The notes under the pieces: generated by a model
Seen by the model: the letters and a program-made list of their open reading frames with translations, nothing else
The model's database searches: none
What the model was told of the DNA's origin: nothing
Shown: positions 1 to 10,545 of the stretch, piece by piece
Position numbering within the stretch: position 1 is the first letter of the stretch
Layout: the number at the start of each line of letters is the position of its first letter
Source of the DNA: Hydractinia symbiolongicarpus
Lineage: Eukaryota > Cnidaria > Hydrozoa > Anthoathecata > Hydractiniidae
Direction: 5' to 3'
DNA: 64,000 nt
NCBI RefSeq assembly: GCF_029227915.1
Contig: NC_079888.1
Span: 13,005,001 to 13,069,000, forward strand
Position numbers and translations under genes: made by a program

Positions 1-1217
1 AAGGCAAGAGGCAGAGAGTCAATGTCTCTCACGTACCATCAACGATTAATCAGAACGAGGACCTTTACGTGCAGATCCCAAACATGCGTGAGAATGAGGT
101 CATTTTTCCAGGGAGTATCAGGCTCCTTTTTGACATGGAGTTGACTGGAACTAATAGCAAACGAACCATTGTCAGCAATATTGGCAAAGCCTTGGTGAGT
201 GACCTACGTAACACTTTGAATGGGAACGAGGTGCAGCACATCGCTGACTATAATGTATTCAGTGTCTATCGTGATCTATGGATTTCCAAGTTCAATAGGG
301 AAAACAACCTAATTCTAGAAGGAATCAACCCTAACGACGGGACCATAAGAGCTCTTCAGGTAAAAGCGTCTGATCATATAGGGACAAACGAAGAGAAGGC
401 CATAGCTGCAGCGTACGGAAACATCTTTTGTATCCCTATCGGAAAAATGTTCGAATTAACTACGAATCTCCCGCTATATCAACATGGACTTCATGACAGA
501 TTGATATTCATTCTTCATTTTGCGGCATACAGTGACGTTATCAAAGATGCAGGTACCCCAGCATCCGGAAGCGCGGCGGCAAAGGCTGCAGATTCTTCTT
601 ACAAAATCTCAAATATATGCGTCGAGTTTGATAAGGTTGTCAATGAGGATCTGGCAAGCGCTATGATGTCACGATACAGCCGTCTCGCGTTGCCTTATGA
701 ACGAATATTGAGGAGTAAAGTGGTTACCCTAAAGAAACAGGATACATCCTACAATCTCCAAGTCGATACGCCTGCCAAATCCTTGGTAGGCATATTATTA
801 TTATTCGTTGATCCTGGAATATCCAAAGCTTATGCTTGTAACAATGAACAATTCTATAACCCCGAAATCGAGAAAATCTCTATCACATGTGAAGGTAGCC
901 CCAATGAATTGTATAGCCACGCGATGCTACCCAAAGATCACTTGCAGCAGATCGTTGAATTATTCGGGTGCCACGATTCCGAGGTGACGATTGATCAATT
1001 TTTCACCGAGCGCTATGCGCTATTCATTGATTTCAGGGCAACACCTGATCGGGACCTCCATGGTTCTGGCAGACCTTTGAAAAGGCTTAGTGATGGCATC
1101 ACTTTGCATATGACCAAGAAGGCGTATGGAACTGGGGATATACGCTGTCATGTGTACTTACTCCAGGACGCTCAGTTGAGTATTCTGGATGGGAGATTTC
1201 ACTCTGTAGAATATTAG
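1..1217 (+). CDS. Polinton major capsid protein (double jelly-roll), 5' end outside window
   Basis: The frame is open from the left edge (codons from base 3) to a TAG at 1215-1217, over 400 codons, with no internal stop. No start codon is claimed because the N-terminus lies outside the window. The protein reads like the hexon-type capsid protein of Polintons: an early IFPGSIRLLFDMEL strand region, NRENNLILEGINP in the middle, ISNICVEFD between the two jelly-roll halves, and a C-terminus with DFRATPDRDLHGSGR and DAQLSILDGRFHS. In the virus-like form it would build the shell of the particle. It is the only uninterrupted gene of this element, though only the visible part can be judged. The family call rests on remembered resemblance; a profile search would settle it. 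Confidence 0.83.
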   Translation, partial: GKRQRVNVSHVPSTINQNEDLYVQIPNMRENEVIFPGSIRLLFDMELTGTNSKRTIVSNIGKALVSDLRNTLNGNEVQHIADYNVFSVYRDLWISKFNRENNLILEGINPNDGTIRALQVKASDHIGTNEEKAIAAAYGNIFCIPIGKMFELTTNLPLYQHGLHDRLIFILHFAAYSDVIKDAGTPASGSAAAKAADSSYKISNICVEFDKVVNEDLASAMMSRYSRLALPYERILRSKVVTLKKQDTSYNLQVDTPAKSLVGILLLFVDPGISKAYACNNEQFYNPEIEKISITCEGSPNELYSHAMLPKDHLQQIVELFGCHDSEVTIDQFFTERYALFIDFRATPDRDLHGSGRPLKRLSDGITLHMTKKAYGTGDIRCHVYLLQDAQLSILDGRFHSVEY

Positions 1218-1226
1218 AAATAAACA

Positions 1227-1680
1227 ATGGCCACTTTAGCAGTAATGGCAGGAGGAGCGTTGATTATTGCGCTCGCATTCTAAGGAAGTAATTTCCTCTT
1301 CAGCAAACTCTCGGGCCACGGAGAGGAGGAACGGAAAAGACACGATTTAGCGGTCGAGAAATTACAAGCTGCTCAGGCGCAGTGGGTGCGGGATCGTCAA
1401 GCGAAGATCGATTGGTACAACAAGAGACGGGATGAAGAGCGTGCTGCGGTCGGAGTTTGAAAGAGTTAGACGAAGGCATGCGAGATTATTATATCGCGAC
1501 GATCGAGAAGGCCCCTATGTTATCCGACTACTATATACCCAGCAAACAGCAACAAGACGATTAGCTGACGTTTATCGTAGGGTCCTTGGCTCTGCTGGGT
1601 TTCGCGGTGTACAGATATATGAAGGTCGCTTTTGACATGTATAATAAATATGACAAAAATAAAGCATGCTGTTTCGGCCG
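1227..1680 (+). pseudogene. Polinton small membrane/virion-associated protein, broken
   Basis: The ATG at 1227 lies 9 bp after the capsid stop and opens a short hydrophobic segment (AVMAGGALIIALAF). An in-frame TAA at 1281 cuts it, yet the frame continues with a charged, alpha-helical stretch rich in E, R, K and Q. A frameshift near 1450 and an in-frame TAG at 1562-1564 follow, then a second hydrophobic segment (FIVGSLALLGFAVYRYM). Two hydrophobic ends around a coiled-coil-like core are typical of a small protein that follows the capsid gene in animal Polintons; its role is unknown. Three lesions make this a pseudogene. The right limit, overlapping the integrase start, is approximate. Confidence 0.55.
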
Positions 1681-2582
1681 AAGAAGCCGAAAAGCTAAGC
1701 CATATACTACACTCCGGAACATCTCTGGACTGGACGGAAAGCCATTAAACTACTCGCTGAACACTCTGGCCTTTCTAAAAAGAAAGTTATTCACTGGTTA
1801 TCCAGACAGCTGCTATGGCTCAGGTATATCAAAGGCCCGAAAAAGATCAATTACCCGCATTTCGCTATTACAAAACCGAATCAAATTCACCAATTCGACC
1901 TCTTGTACATGCCCCATGACAAGCTGTATGGTAATACATACAAGTATATCCTCACAGGCATCGATGTTGCATCGCGCTTCAAGGTGGCTTGGCCGTTACG
2001 TAGCAAGAGGGCCAGTGAAGTTGCCGACATGCTGAGGGATATTTACAAAGCCGGACCTTTGCGTTATCCGAGTATATTCCAATGTGATAATGGTAGTGAG
2101 TTTAAATTGGACGTGACAAAGTTGTTGGAAAGCAAAGGTGTTGAGATCAAGCGTGCTACTACTAAGTATCACCATACTTTCACGGCTTTTGTTGAAAGCT
2201 ACAACAAGGTACTCGCCGAGAGACTCTTCAAGCCCCAAGATGCGCAGGAGCTTGCTTCTGACAAAACCAGTACCACCTGGGTCAAGCGCCTGTACACCAT
2301 TGTAAAACCCATGAGCAACACCAAAACTACCATGATTTCCCTCCTTTCCTTTTCAAAAGCGATCAAGCTTTATGACGTACCACTCGCGAAAAGCGAGGAA
2401 TATCCCGAGGAAAAGCCTTTGCCTGGTGAGGAACATGGTTATGCCAAAGACGTGCAACGGATGCTTGGTGGAGCAAGAAAACGTACAGGCTCGATTACTT
2501 GACAAATGGCTCCTCACGTAGTTTCGTATCAGAGGAATTGATGCTAGTACCTGAGAATATTGAGATACCCCCAATCATGTGA
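1650..2582 (+). pseudogene. Polinton retroviral-type integrase (rve/DDE), frameshifted
   Basis: The enzyme inserts the element into host DNA. From the ATG at 1650 a short N-terminal segment reads in one frame to about 1700, where a 1-bp loss shifts into the main frame. That frame has the helix-turn-helix-like KKKVIHWLSRQ region and then an rve core with the D-D-E acids in LTGIDVASRF, FQCDNGSEF and AFVESYNKVLAERLF. The main frame stops at 2500-2502, but the C-terminal domain continues in another frame (SEELMLVPENIEIPP) to a TGA at 2580. Hence there are at least two frameshifts. The catalytic triad is intact, so the lesions fall outside the core. Confidence 0.88.
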
Positions 2583-2632
2583 AAGAATGGTAAATTTTTG
2601 TGGCTTGACCACTTCAATCATATTTTTAAAAT

Positions 2633-3266
2633 ATGTTTATTCAAAAGCTTGTTAAGGTGCTTGCCCCACATGTAGAAATTATATATGACGATTGTGAGGC
2701 TTCATGGTTTAAAAGAAGCCATGTTGGTAAATATTTTGGGATTTGTGATATAAGATCATCAGCGAGAAACATTGAATGCCTAGCCAGATATGAGCTTTGC
2801 CGATCATCCTTATTCTTATCAGGTATGCGAGGAGACGGAAAAGAAATGAGCACGATATATTCATTTCCGCTGGGGATTTTAGGAGAATCTTGGTGCGATG
2901 CAAGAGCTTGGATGCTATTAAAATTGCAGAGCGCTGTGGCATAGAAATTCAAAACGTAAAGCTTTTGTCAAAAGAGGAAGGCACCCTTAAAGCTATCAGC
3001 ACCGCTTTTGAGATGAAGATATGGTGACCCAATATCATATTGATGGGTATAGGATCGACTTGTACTTCCCAAGGTACAAATTGGCTATCGAATATGATGA
3101 ATTTGGACATGTTGAGAGAGATATAGGGCATGAAGTAAAAAGACAAAAACATATTGAGCAAGTCCTTGGATGCACATTTATACGATATAATCCCGATTCC
3201 CACGACTTCTCCATTTTTCACATCATTAACAAAATTTATCGTTATATTTCCCACTTCCAGCACTAG
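2633..3266 (+). pseudogene. MSV199/BRO-like protein with PD-(D/E)XK-like nuclease domain, frameshifted
   Basis: The N-terminal part (WFKRSHVGKYFGICDIRSS) resembles the MSV199/BRO-N DNA-binding fold of large DNA viruses and some Polintons. The C-terminal part (GYRIDLYFPRYKLAIEYDEFGH, then a lysine-rich helix and FIRYNPD) has the D..ExD pattern of PD-(D/E)XK nucleases. The three pieces lie in three frames, changing near 2865 and near 3013, so the gene is broken. Position directly after the integrase suggests it belongs to the Polinton. A role in DNA processing or repair of the element is inference. The fold assignment is by motif only. Confidence 0.55.
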
Positions 3267-4855
3267 GGAGTAGGGATGAAGAAATAGTTCTAGTATGTTT
3301 ATCAACATGCTAGATTTTTTCATCGATTTCTTCCTATCCGCGTAGGGTGTTATACAATATAAGTAAGTGATGTAATCTTTCAATGCGCGTGTTAAAATAA
3401 AGCGGAAGCGTTGTTTTTTTGCTGTCAAAAAATTTGAAGCTTTTTGGTAAATTTAATAAAGTTAAAAATTTGTTTTGACTTTTGTTTGTTTTCGTTTTAA
3501 TTGTTTCCTGTGAGTTTTCGAAATTCTTTCCAGCAGATTCTGTGGCTACTATTGCCGGTATTTTTACGTAAAAATACTGCTTTGTTGGTCTTCTGTTTCG
3601 TGGAACAAATGCTATAAGGTCATCTCCGAAATCGTTAGCGCTAAGACCTACCTTACAACGCGCACCCCCTTAATTTAAGACATTTTCGCACACTCTTTGT
3701 GAGTTGTACGACTCAGTGTATTGCATATCTTTCAGAATACTACTAAAAGCATAATTTTGTATTGGCGCTCTTTAGTTTTATCATTCTGTGAAATAGGTGG
3801 TACAATTTTGATACGCGTGATTGTTTCCGTTAGTTTCGCGTAATCCAATTTTCTCGCACATTTTGAAAAGTAATATTCCACGCACATCAAATACTCGCGC
3901 AGCCTTTTCGCAACGAATTGTTCTGCGGAGCGTTCATTTCATTACCTCGTCCCCAAGGTTTTTCTATGCTTATAATATTCAGTTTTAATATGATATTCAG
4001 TTTTGAAGTATTTCCGGAAGATGTTGGCCCCGGGAAACCAGAAGCGTTAGGGACAAAGTATTGGATAAAAATTAAACATTTTGGTTGCCAACCTTTTTTT
4101 AATTTCTAGTATTAAACTAAGTTTCTTGGGTGAAAAACCTTGTTTCTTGACATCTCTGAATATTTCTATTTGAATTATATCTAGTAGCCATAAACTGAAT
4201 ATACATTTGCAGGGCATCTTGATCGAAAAACCTGTTTTTTTGAGCGAGATACCAAGTTTCTCACGAGAAGCTTGGAAACTCGATTTTTCGATCGATAAAC
4301 CGGGTTTCTCGGAGGTACCGTTGATATACAAGGTATATCGAATAAATGTGAATAGGGCTTGCCATAAGATACACCTTTGAAATTATTAAAGATGTTGTAG
4401 CCAATTTTAAACACGACAGCAAAAAAAATTTTTTTTACAGCTGTGATTCCGAAAATGTTTTCTTCAAAAACAAAAGACCATCAGTTATCCTCGGATTTGA
4501 GTTTGCGAACTATGTACTTGCACACATAACAGGCTCAGTTGTTAGTATCGCAAATGTATCTTCAGGTGCAAATTTTTCAGTAAAATCACTAAATATCTTG
4601 CAGGAAATGTTTTTGAAACTCTTTACAGACGTATACGTAGATCGAAACAAAGTCGTAGTATCTTGAATCTACAGAGCATAGATCTACTTATTGCTGGTAA
4701 ATCAACTGACCAGGAACGCGATACTGAAATTAACACAATATTTGGCATTAAAGATTGAGGCTGCTTGTGAACAGTAACATCACAAAGTGGAATCCCATTT
4801 CCGCCAAGAGTCTAGCACCATCCCTAGAATTATTGACAGTTAAAAAATGGTATCA
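3267..4855. other. No gene seen; possible Polinton terminus and low-complexity DNA
   Basis: No coding sequence stands out. The right terminal repeat of the Polinton should lie here, but its partner is outside the window, so it cannot be recognised. The stretch is AT-rich with scattered short direct repeats. Confidence 0.5.
4090..4330. repeat. Degenerate short-period repeat (GTTTCTYG / CGATCGATAAAC type)
   Basis: Variants of a roughly 20-24-base word (AAACC.GTTTCT, CGAGAAGC, TCGATCGATAAACC) recur at least five times with partial inverted symmetry. They read as a decayed minisatellite or MITE interior. No gene is supported. Confidence 0.35.
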
Positions 4856-4968
4856 TCTATATTATAATGCCCGTATACGTCTGTCCGTCCGTCCGTCTGT
4901 CTGTCACGCAAAATGGTAGCTTAGCTGCGACGGGCGAACCCGTGGATTTTCCACGGGCTAACGACTAT
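4856..4968 (+). mobile_element. Short non-autonomous Helitron, copy A
   Basis: It starts with TC (TCTATATTATAATGCCCG), runs through (CCGT/CTGT)n and CACGCAAAATGGTAGC, and ends with a hairpin (CCCGTGGA-TTT-TCCACGGG) followed by CTAACGACTAT. A TC start, a 3' hairpin and a CTAG-like end after about 7 bases are Helitron terminal features. Here the last base is T rather than the expected G. Three more copies are at 5923, 43533 and 49738. Confidence 0.65.
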
Positions 4969-5522
4969 ATATATATATAAACTAACAATGTAAACACCGC
5001 TATCATACAGTAGAGACTCCAATCGCATACCATAACATATATACTATATATAGAATATGATGTAATGGTAAACAAAGATGATACATGAGAACAGACGATA
5101 GACTACTGCAAGAAGAAGAAATGGCGGACAGCTTATAGAGTGGTTTCTCAGGTTGTATTAGTTTTTGTTTTTGTTGTTTCCCCTTCTGTATTAAAATATC
5201 TGAATAAAACAAGCCTCCACTGTTTCTCCCATTTAATTATGGGTCGCCAATGTGCCCCTCATTCCTGGGGAGACATGTTCTTTGATGTTCGAATAAATTT
5301 TTCTTTTTTCGTACTTCTGTCTGCTTTTCGCTCCAAAGTGAAAAGTGTTTTACTTGAAACCTCCTTCAAAACGTAGTGAAAAATAAGTGATAATGCTCTG
5401 TGAATTCCCACCAAGACATTGTGAGTATTACTAACTATCTAATGCGCATGTAATAGAACCCTACTGTAATCCTAAGGTGTGGGAATTTGCTGTGTTTTTG
5501 TTCTTCCTGTTTGTTTTGGTAG

Positions 5523-6226
5523 GTATATATGGCTGAGTATCCTCAATCACCTGGACGATGTGCCAGGGCTGAAGATTTGTCACAATCATCATGTTCGGTG
5601 AGAATTTTTAGTGCATATATCGAATCATGAAATGAAATCAATGACTTTACTACAAACCCGGTAAACTGATGGTATAGTAAATATGCTTTGTTAGTTCCAT
5701 ATTAGCTAAACCATTTCTTATTTCACAGTTTCAGGAAACTACAGCTTCTGCTGAAAGTTCATCTAAGAATAATCAAGGTATAGCATATATATGTTTTGTT
5801 ATTTTTTGCTGAAGATATCCTCCTCGGGCCTGATGATGAGAGAAACGTCGCCAAACGTAAACATTTGGGTCCATGACATGATAAACCTTTTTTTTTTTTT
5901 GGGGGGGGGGGTGTGAAGCTTGTCTATATTATTATGCCCTTATACGTCTGTCCGTCCGTCCGTCCATCTGTGTGTCACGCAAAATGGTAGCTTAGCTGCG
6001 ACGGGCTAACGACTAGTATCTCATGAATAATGCAAGAATTTTATGCAATTACAACAAATTAAAAAATGCTTCAACTGAAGAAGTTAGTCAAGAAATTTTA
6101 AATTTACTGGAACATCTTATCATGTTGTATATTCGTGTTCGTGTGTATTCAATTGTAAAAGACAAATGTCAGCGGCACAATGATAAATCAAAGATTAAAA
6201 AATCACATCGTTGGGAACTGAAGTAA
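5523..6226 (+). CDS. Candidate exons of an unidentified + strand gene or element, interrupted
   Basis: A pyrimidine-rich acceptor precedes an exon at 5523-5597 (ATG at 5529, encoding MAEYPQSPGRCARAED...) that ends at a GTGAG donor. A second exon at 5729-5777 follows TTTCACAG and ends at GTATAG, and the joined frame stays open. A separate frame at 6023-6226 encodes a helical, basic C-terminus (LLEHLIMLYIRVRVYS ... KSHRWELK) directly after a Helitron that may have landed in it. I do not recognise the product, and I cannot prove the pieces belong together. Upstream, 4969-5522 holds no gene, though a GTGAGT donor near 5418 could close a 5' non-coding exon. Confidence 0.3.
5813..5922 (+). repeat. 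Retroposon-like 3' end with homopolymer tail
   Basis: The words CCTGATGATGAGAGAAACGTCG and CATGATAAACC followed by T and G homopolymers resemble the 3' ends of some non-LTR or Penelope-like elements. It sits immediately before Helitron copy B. Class is uncertain. Confidence 0.25.
5923..6016 (+). mobile_element. Short non-autonomous Helitron, copy B (hairpin lost)
   Basis: It shares the TCTATATTAT.ATGCCC start, the CCGTCCGT region and the CACGCAAAATGGTAGC block with copy A. It ends CTAACGACTAG|T but lacks the terminal hairpin, as if an internal deletion removed it. Confidence 0.6.
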
Positions 6227-6274
6227 AAAAAAGCCGTAACGGCACACGAATATTTCGGAACGAAAACAAATACG

Positions 6275-7125
6275 ATTATTTTCTAAATCACTTTGCTCAA
6301 CCGAAAATAACCTTATTTATTTTCTAAACTCCATGTTCCATCCTCCGGGCACCCTAGTTTCAGTCTTATAGTTATAACACGTGCAACAACCTCCACCCTT
6401 CTCACAAATCGATTAACCATCACAGCTGAAACAAGTTAAGGAGAAAGCCCAAGCACCCACCCACCCCCTAAAAAGTTGTAAAAAATGATAAGGTAATTGC
6501 CTTACTTTAAGCTTAGAAATATGCCGCTTCTATATGGTTTCTTTTCGGAAAATAGGTATATGAAACCAACCTCATTTGGCTGCGAGGTACCGGAGAGTTT
6601 TTATCCTGGAAAAGGCAAATCTCTAAGTAAAGCTTGCACTTAAATCAGTAGAAAAAAGGCGAATACCTTCTGATTGCTTGTTGTTTATTTTATATTATGT
6701 ACATATATTTTTTTTAACGACGTAAAAAATTGTAACGATTCTGAAAAAGTCTAGAAAAACCGATATTACTGTGTAATAAAGATTGATGAACGATGAAAAT
6801 AATGCTGACTGTTAGCTGAGTCAAAGTTGTAGCTTAGTAGAGAAGCCACGGAGGCATATTGCTAAGCAGGAGGATGAGTTAAAAATTCAATATCGTTAAC
6901 ACTGACCTTAGTAGAGAAGCCAATGGGTATATTGCTAACGACAATTAGGCCAGATAAGCTTTACAGTTGTATTTTTACACTTTATTTACGAACTTGTACA
7001 ACTCTGATAACTAAGACGACTACACCATCTACTACACTACTAATACCGCGTTATTCTTGTCCCGCATGAAGTTTAGAAAATAAATAAGGTTATTTTCGGT
7101 TGAGCAAAGCGAATTAGAAAATAAT
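6275..7125. mobile_element. MITE with 55-bp terminal inverted repeats
   Basis: 6275-6329 and 7071-7125 are inverted copies of each other with about two to three mismatches. The interior (741 bp) has no transposase and includes two partial copies of CTTAGTAGAGAAGCCA..GCATATTGCTAA near 6833 and 6909. It could be a deletion derivative of a larger DNA transposon; the superfamily is not assigned. Confidence 0.6.
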
Positions 7126-7482
7126 GGAAAGAAAATTAAGTATTCTTGTATGGAACTTACAGAAAATGATTTCATACACATTTAGTTAATTGTGTGCTGC
7201 AAAGTACTTACTACCTTAATGTTTATTAATAATGCTGGATAAATATTTGCGCATTGGGACTCAAAAAATTTATGTGGGACTTGTTTGCGAATACTGGCCT
7301 ACAAAATATTACGGTACACAATTTTCTAATCATACTCATCATCAGAACCATAAAAACAGAGTAAGGTGAAGCCAGTAATAATGTTTTCTAAGATGTGTGG
7401 CTATAAAGATAAGCGTTTTTTGTGTCTTCTTCTTTCATTTGCTGATGTTGATGCCTCGGCGCCTTAATCATTTTCTTCATTA

Positions 7483-8363
7483 CGGTAGACCCTCGATATA
7501 ACGAACCCTCGATATAAAGAACACCTCGATGATTTTGCCTAAAGAAACCCTTATAAATTCCCTCTATATTCATCGTTACCTCGATATAACGAACCCTCGA
7601 TTTAATGAACCAAATTTTCCGTTCCCTGAACCAATAAAACCGCTATATAACGACCGCTATATATACTCAAAGTATTACATGCTACAAAATACGACAAAAA
7701 AACCCAAAACACAGGCAATGTTTTCAATATTTTTACACCACGTAGATAGCACTTTACGTACAGAATAAAGAAAACGCAATATAATGTCATCCAAATTGGG
7801 TGATTCGAACCATAATAATCGACGTTCAAATCTAAACACTGAGTGTAAACAAAACGCAAAAATTGGATTTTAAGGCTCGCATTGGACTTTCAAGTTTTCA
7901 CCCACTTTTGGCGACCATATGTCATTATGAACATGATGTCCTTTTATATTTGTCTTAAGTGACATTTCGACTGTCATAATAATAGGCAATTCTTCCTGCA
8001 AAACAGTTTGGTAAATCAAATTTAGAGTTATTTTTGGAAAAAATAACGCCTGTCTACACAACAACCAACCAAATGATTTTATGATAGAAGTCTTTGCATT
8101 GCTTTTTGTAAACAAACACGAACATATTTTATTCCAATATCGTGTGATTCTCAACCTTATTTAATTCTACATATATTTGACGGTGTTCTATAGTGAAATA
8201 AAGATCAAAAGTGATTTTCATCCAAGTTCTTCTAATGGACAAAAATTTCCATTAGAAGAACTTGGAAACTTCCATTTTTTCTGATCCCTCGATGTAACGA
8301 ACCCTCGATATAACGAACTTTTTTCCATTCCCCTTGAGGGTTCGTTATATTAAGAGTCTACTG
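7483..8363. mobile_element. Tigger/pogo-like non-autonomous element (MITE)
   Basis: The left end CGGTAGACCCTCGATATAAC and the right end (reading inward AGTCTACTG, GTTCGTTATA) are terminal inverted repeats. Both ends and the interior hold tandem CCTCGATATAACGAA-type words typical of Tigger/pogo termini. The element is flanked by TA on both sides, the expected Tc1/mariner-type target duplication. It is 881 bp with no transposase and is inserted near the 3' end of the P-element gene. Confidence 0.75.
8221..8266. repeat. Perfect inverted repeat (18-bp arms, 10-base loop)
   Basis: TCCAAGTTCTTCTAATGG at 8221-8238 is matched exactly in inverse orientation at 8249-8266. It lies inside the Tigger-like element and can form a strong hairpin. 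Confidence 0.9.
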
Positions 8364-10545
8364 TATTTCTTTTTTATACGACATGACATAGACTCAACAT
8401 TAATTTTGGCACATGCTTCCTTGTCAATGCAACTGCCAGCTATTGGTCTGAATATCGTGTTATCATTGTATCCAAAATCTCTTACAGTAGTATTGTCTTT
8501 TCTATGCACCATTGATCGTTGTCTTCCGAAATAATTTTCCAGCGGATCTTGGCAAAAGCGCTCTGTTAAAACATATAAGCTTGATCTATTGTGATTTTAA
8601 CACCTTCATATGTTTGCCATGGGATAAACATGTTAGATTTAGCACTATCAGTGAAATTTCCAGGTCCTGTGGCAATGTAGTCCTTCCAATTAGAAAAAAA
8701 TATTTTAGAAATGTTTCAAGTAGTCATGAAAAGCGCTCGTTATCTGTTGATTCGAATAGTTTCAGAAATGGTTTTGCTTTAGTGGTGCCTTTTTTGTATC
8801 TCTGATGTTTAAACAATAAAAGAACTTGTTCATAATCATACAAAACGTAGCAGTAGCTACTGCTTCTGGTGGTCCATATGTTTGGAGTTCATAAAAAAAC
8901 TGAATCACTTAACACCTGCGCAGCTAGTGGACATTCATCACAGAAGAGAGTGCGAGTTTGGTATGATTTCGGAAACAAGGTGGAGACCACAGCCCAAATC
9001 ATAAAAAAAAGTTGTGATTCCATGTCAGATTTACCATTGTTTCACATACCTCTTGTGCACCTTCCAGCCATTGAATTAGCTAAGCAGTTTCTGGGAATTT
9101 TGCAAAGTTGGCAAGGAAGAATTTTAAGGGGTTAACAATACTAGCATGTGTGATGTGATTCTTGAAGGGATGCCAAATTAAGTTTAATATTACCTAAGTC
9201 CACATATCAAATCAAGTCACCGGTGTGCTTATCCCAATCTCTTATATTTTTGTTTTATCCATTAATACAATACCATATCGTTCTGTGTCTAAAAAATTCT
9301 CCACTATTTTTTTTTCATTCTAAAATGACATCTATAATAAATTCTTGCTGTGGTCGCATATAGTTTTTATAGTCCCTTCATCGGCGACGACTAGGCAAAA
9401 CAAGGAAACCAGCCTTTGTTTTCTCGTCATAACGAATTTCATCATAAAACAAAGGCGATTTTGCGGCCAAACCCAAACGATATTGGACAATCATAGGATG
9501 TTATCTAACAGCTGTTTTTGATGAAGAAATATATTTTGCTCACACCAAAAGAATTGCAGAAATATTTATCATATATTTGCTCGAATTATCATCAACAGGT
9601 ACTCCCTTTTATCTTCATCTTTAATTTTTCAACTCTGAACTGCTTCAATTTTATAACTTTAAAGTTTCAGTTTTATTCGATCAGGAGATGTTAAGGAAAC
9701 AGGAGCTTTATCATGAGCCGGGGTGGAAAAATTGTCTTTTTTTCTGAATTCAGCTTTCAAACACATTCACATTTGTCTTTAGTGTTAATTAACAAATAGT
9801 TGAAAAGTGGTCGATGCCAATTTGTCTAAGAAAGAGGATTTGGTAATATGTCTATTGCTGGGTTAAATTTTTATAGGTGCAGTATGTTCAATGCAACTAC
9901 CAGAAAATTAGCTTGGCAAACCAAGAAACCTGAAATGTATTTAATTAAATTAGAAATTGTGATATTTTTAACTGAGTGGTCATAGATATTATAAATTTAA
10001 TGTTGTTTAGGAGGACTCCATAGTAACACACGGACATGAGGACTTGTATTAACATAAATCTCGTACTTTGGTACCATATTAATATTATCATTGCAATAAA
10101 ATTAAACACTATTATATTCTCTGAATAATTATATCGCCACTTACCAAGTCTAAGATTTTAAATACGGGAAGAAAATTCAGAAAATGATTGATAACATTCA
10201 AAGTATTTAGGGGTTTTAATTTCTGGAGGTGGATGTTGAGCTCTCTTTAATAAAGTTGACTGTGATGATTCCTTTAGCTTGTTATGGTCGAAGAAAAAAA
10301 ATACTTTTGATGGGCAAATTGAGGCAAGGCAATTCACCAGGATTCAATGTAACTCTGGTCTCATGACGATAATATTGATTTTCATTAAAGTGCCGTTGAC
10401 AAATAAAGATTCTTTTATTTGTTATTCTGTCACGAAGTGCTTTATCAACCACACGATCTTTGGTGACAATAGCTATGAATTTTTTCCTCTACTGGAAATG
10501 GGACGTATTATCACTCGTTGGAACTTTAAAAATAGTTATATTCCC

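Larger units (their letters stand above)
1..3270 (+). mobile_element. Polinton/Maverick element, decayed end
   Basis: Four genes in a row on the same strand match the virus-like Polinton/Maverick (adintovirus-type) set: major capsid protein, a small membrane protein, a retroviral-type integrase and a MSV199-plus-nuclease protein. Polintons are large self-synthesising DNA transposons with terminal inverted repeats; the polymerase, ATPase and protease genes would lie left of this window. I could not define the right terminal repeat or a target duplication. Three of the four genes are broken by stops or frameshifts, so this copy is a fossil. The right limit is set only by the last recognisable coding sequence. 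Confidence 0.8.
7400..10545 (-). pseudogene. P-element-type transposase with THAP domain, decayed
   Basis: Reading the minus strand from 10.55 kb down, the N-terminus has a THAP zinc-finger region (IFKVPTSDN, TKDRVVDKALRDRI, ICQRHF and a NPGELPCLNLP-type end) with one TAG near 10492. The upstream Cys pair must be in another exon. At 9.3-9.5 kb comes HPMIVQYRLGLAAKSP and DYKNYMRPQQ. At 8.8-9.1 kb MVNLTWNH and AAQVLSDSV lie in shifted frames. At 8.4-8.7 kb come [15 protein letters not shown] and [20 protein letters not shown] with [11 protein letters not shown]. These blocks keep the order of P/THAP9-type transposases. Many stops and shifts make it a fossil. A Tigger-like MITE (7483-8363) separates the last codons near 7400-7482. 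Confidence 0.85.

Noticed and set aside
8869-9135. 88-codon + strand frame
   Set aside because: It is the antisense shadow of the P-element transposase.
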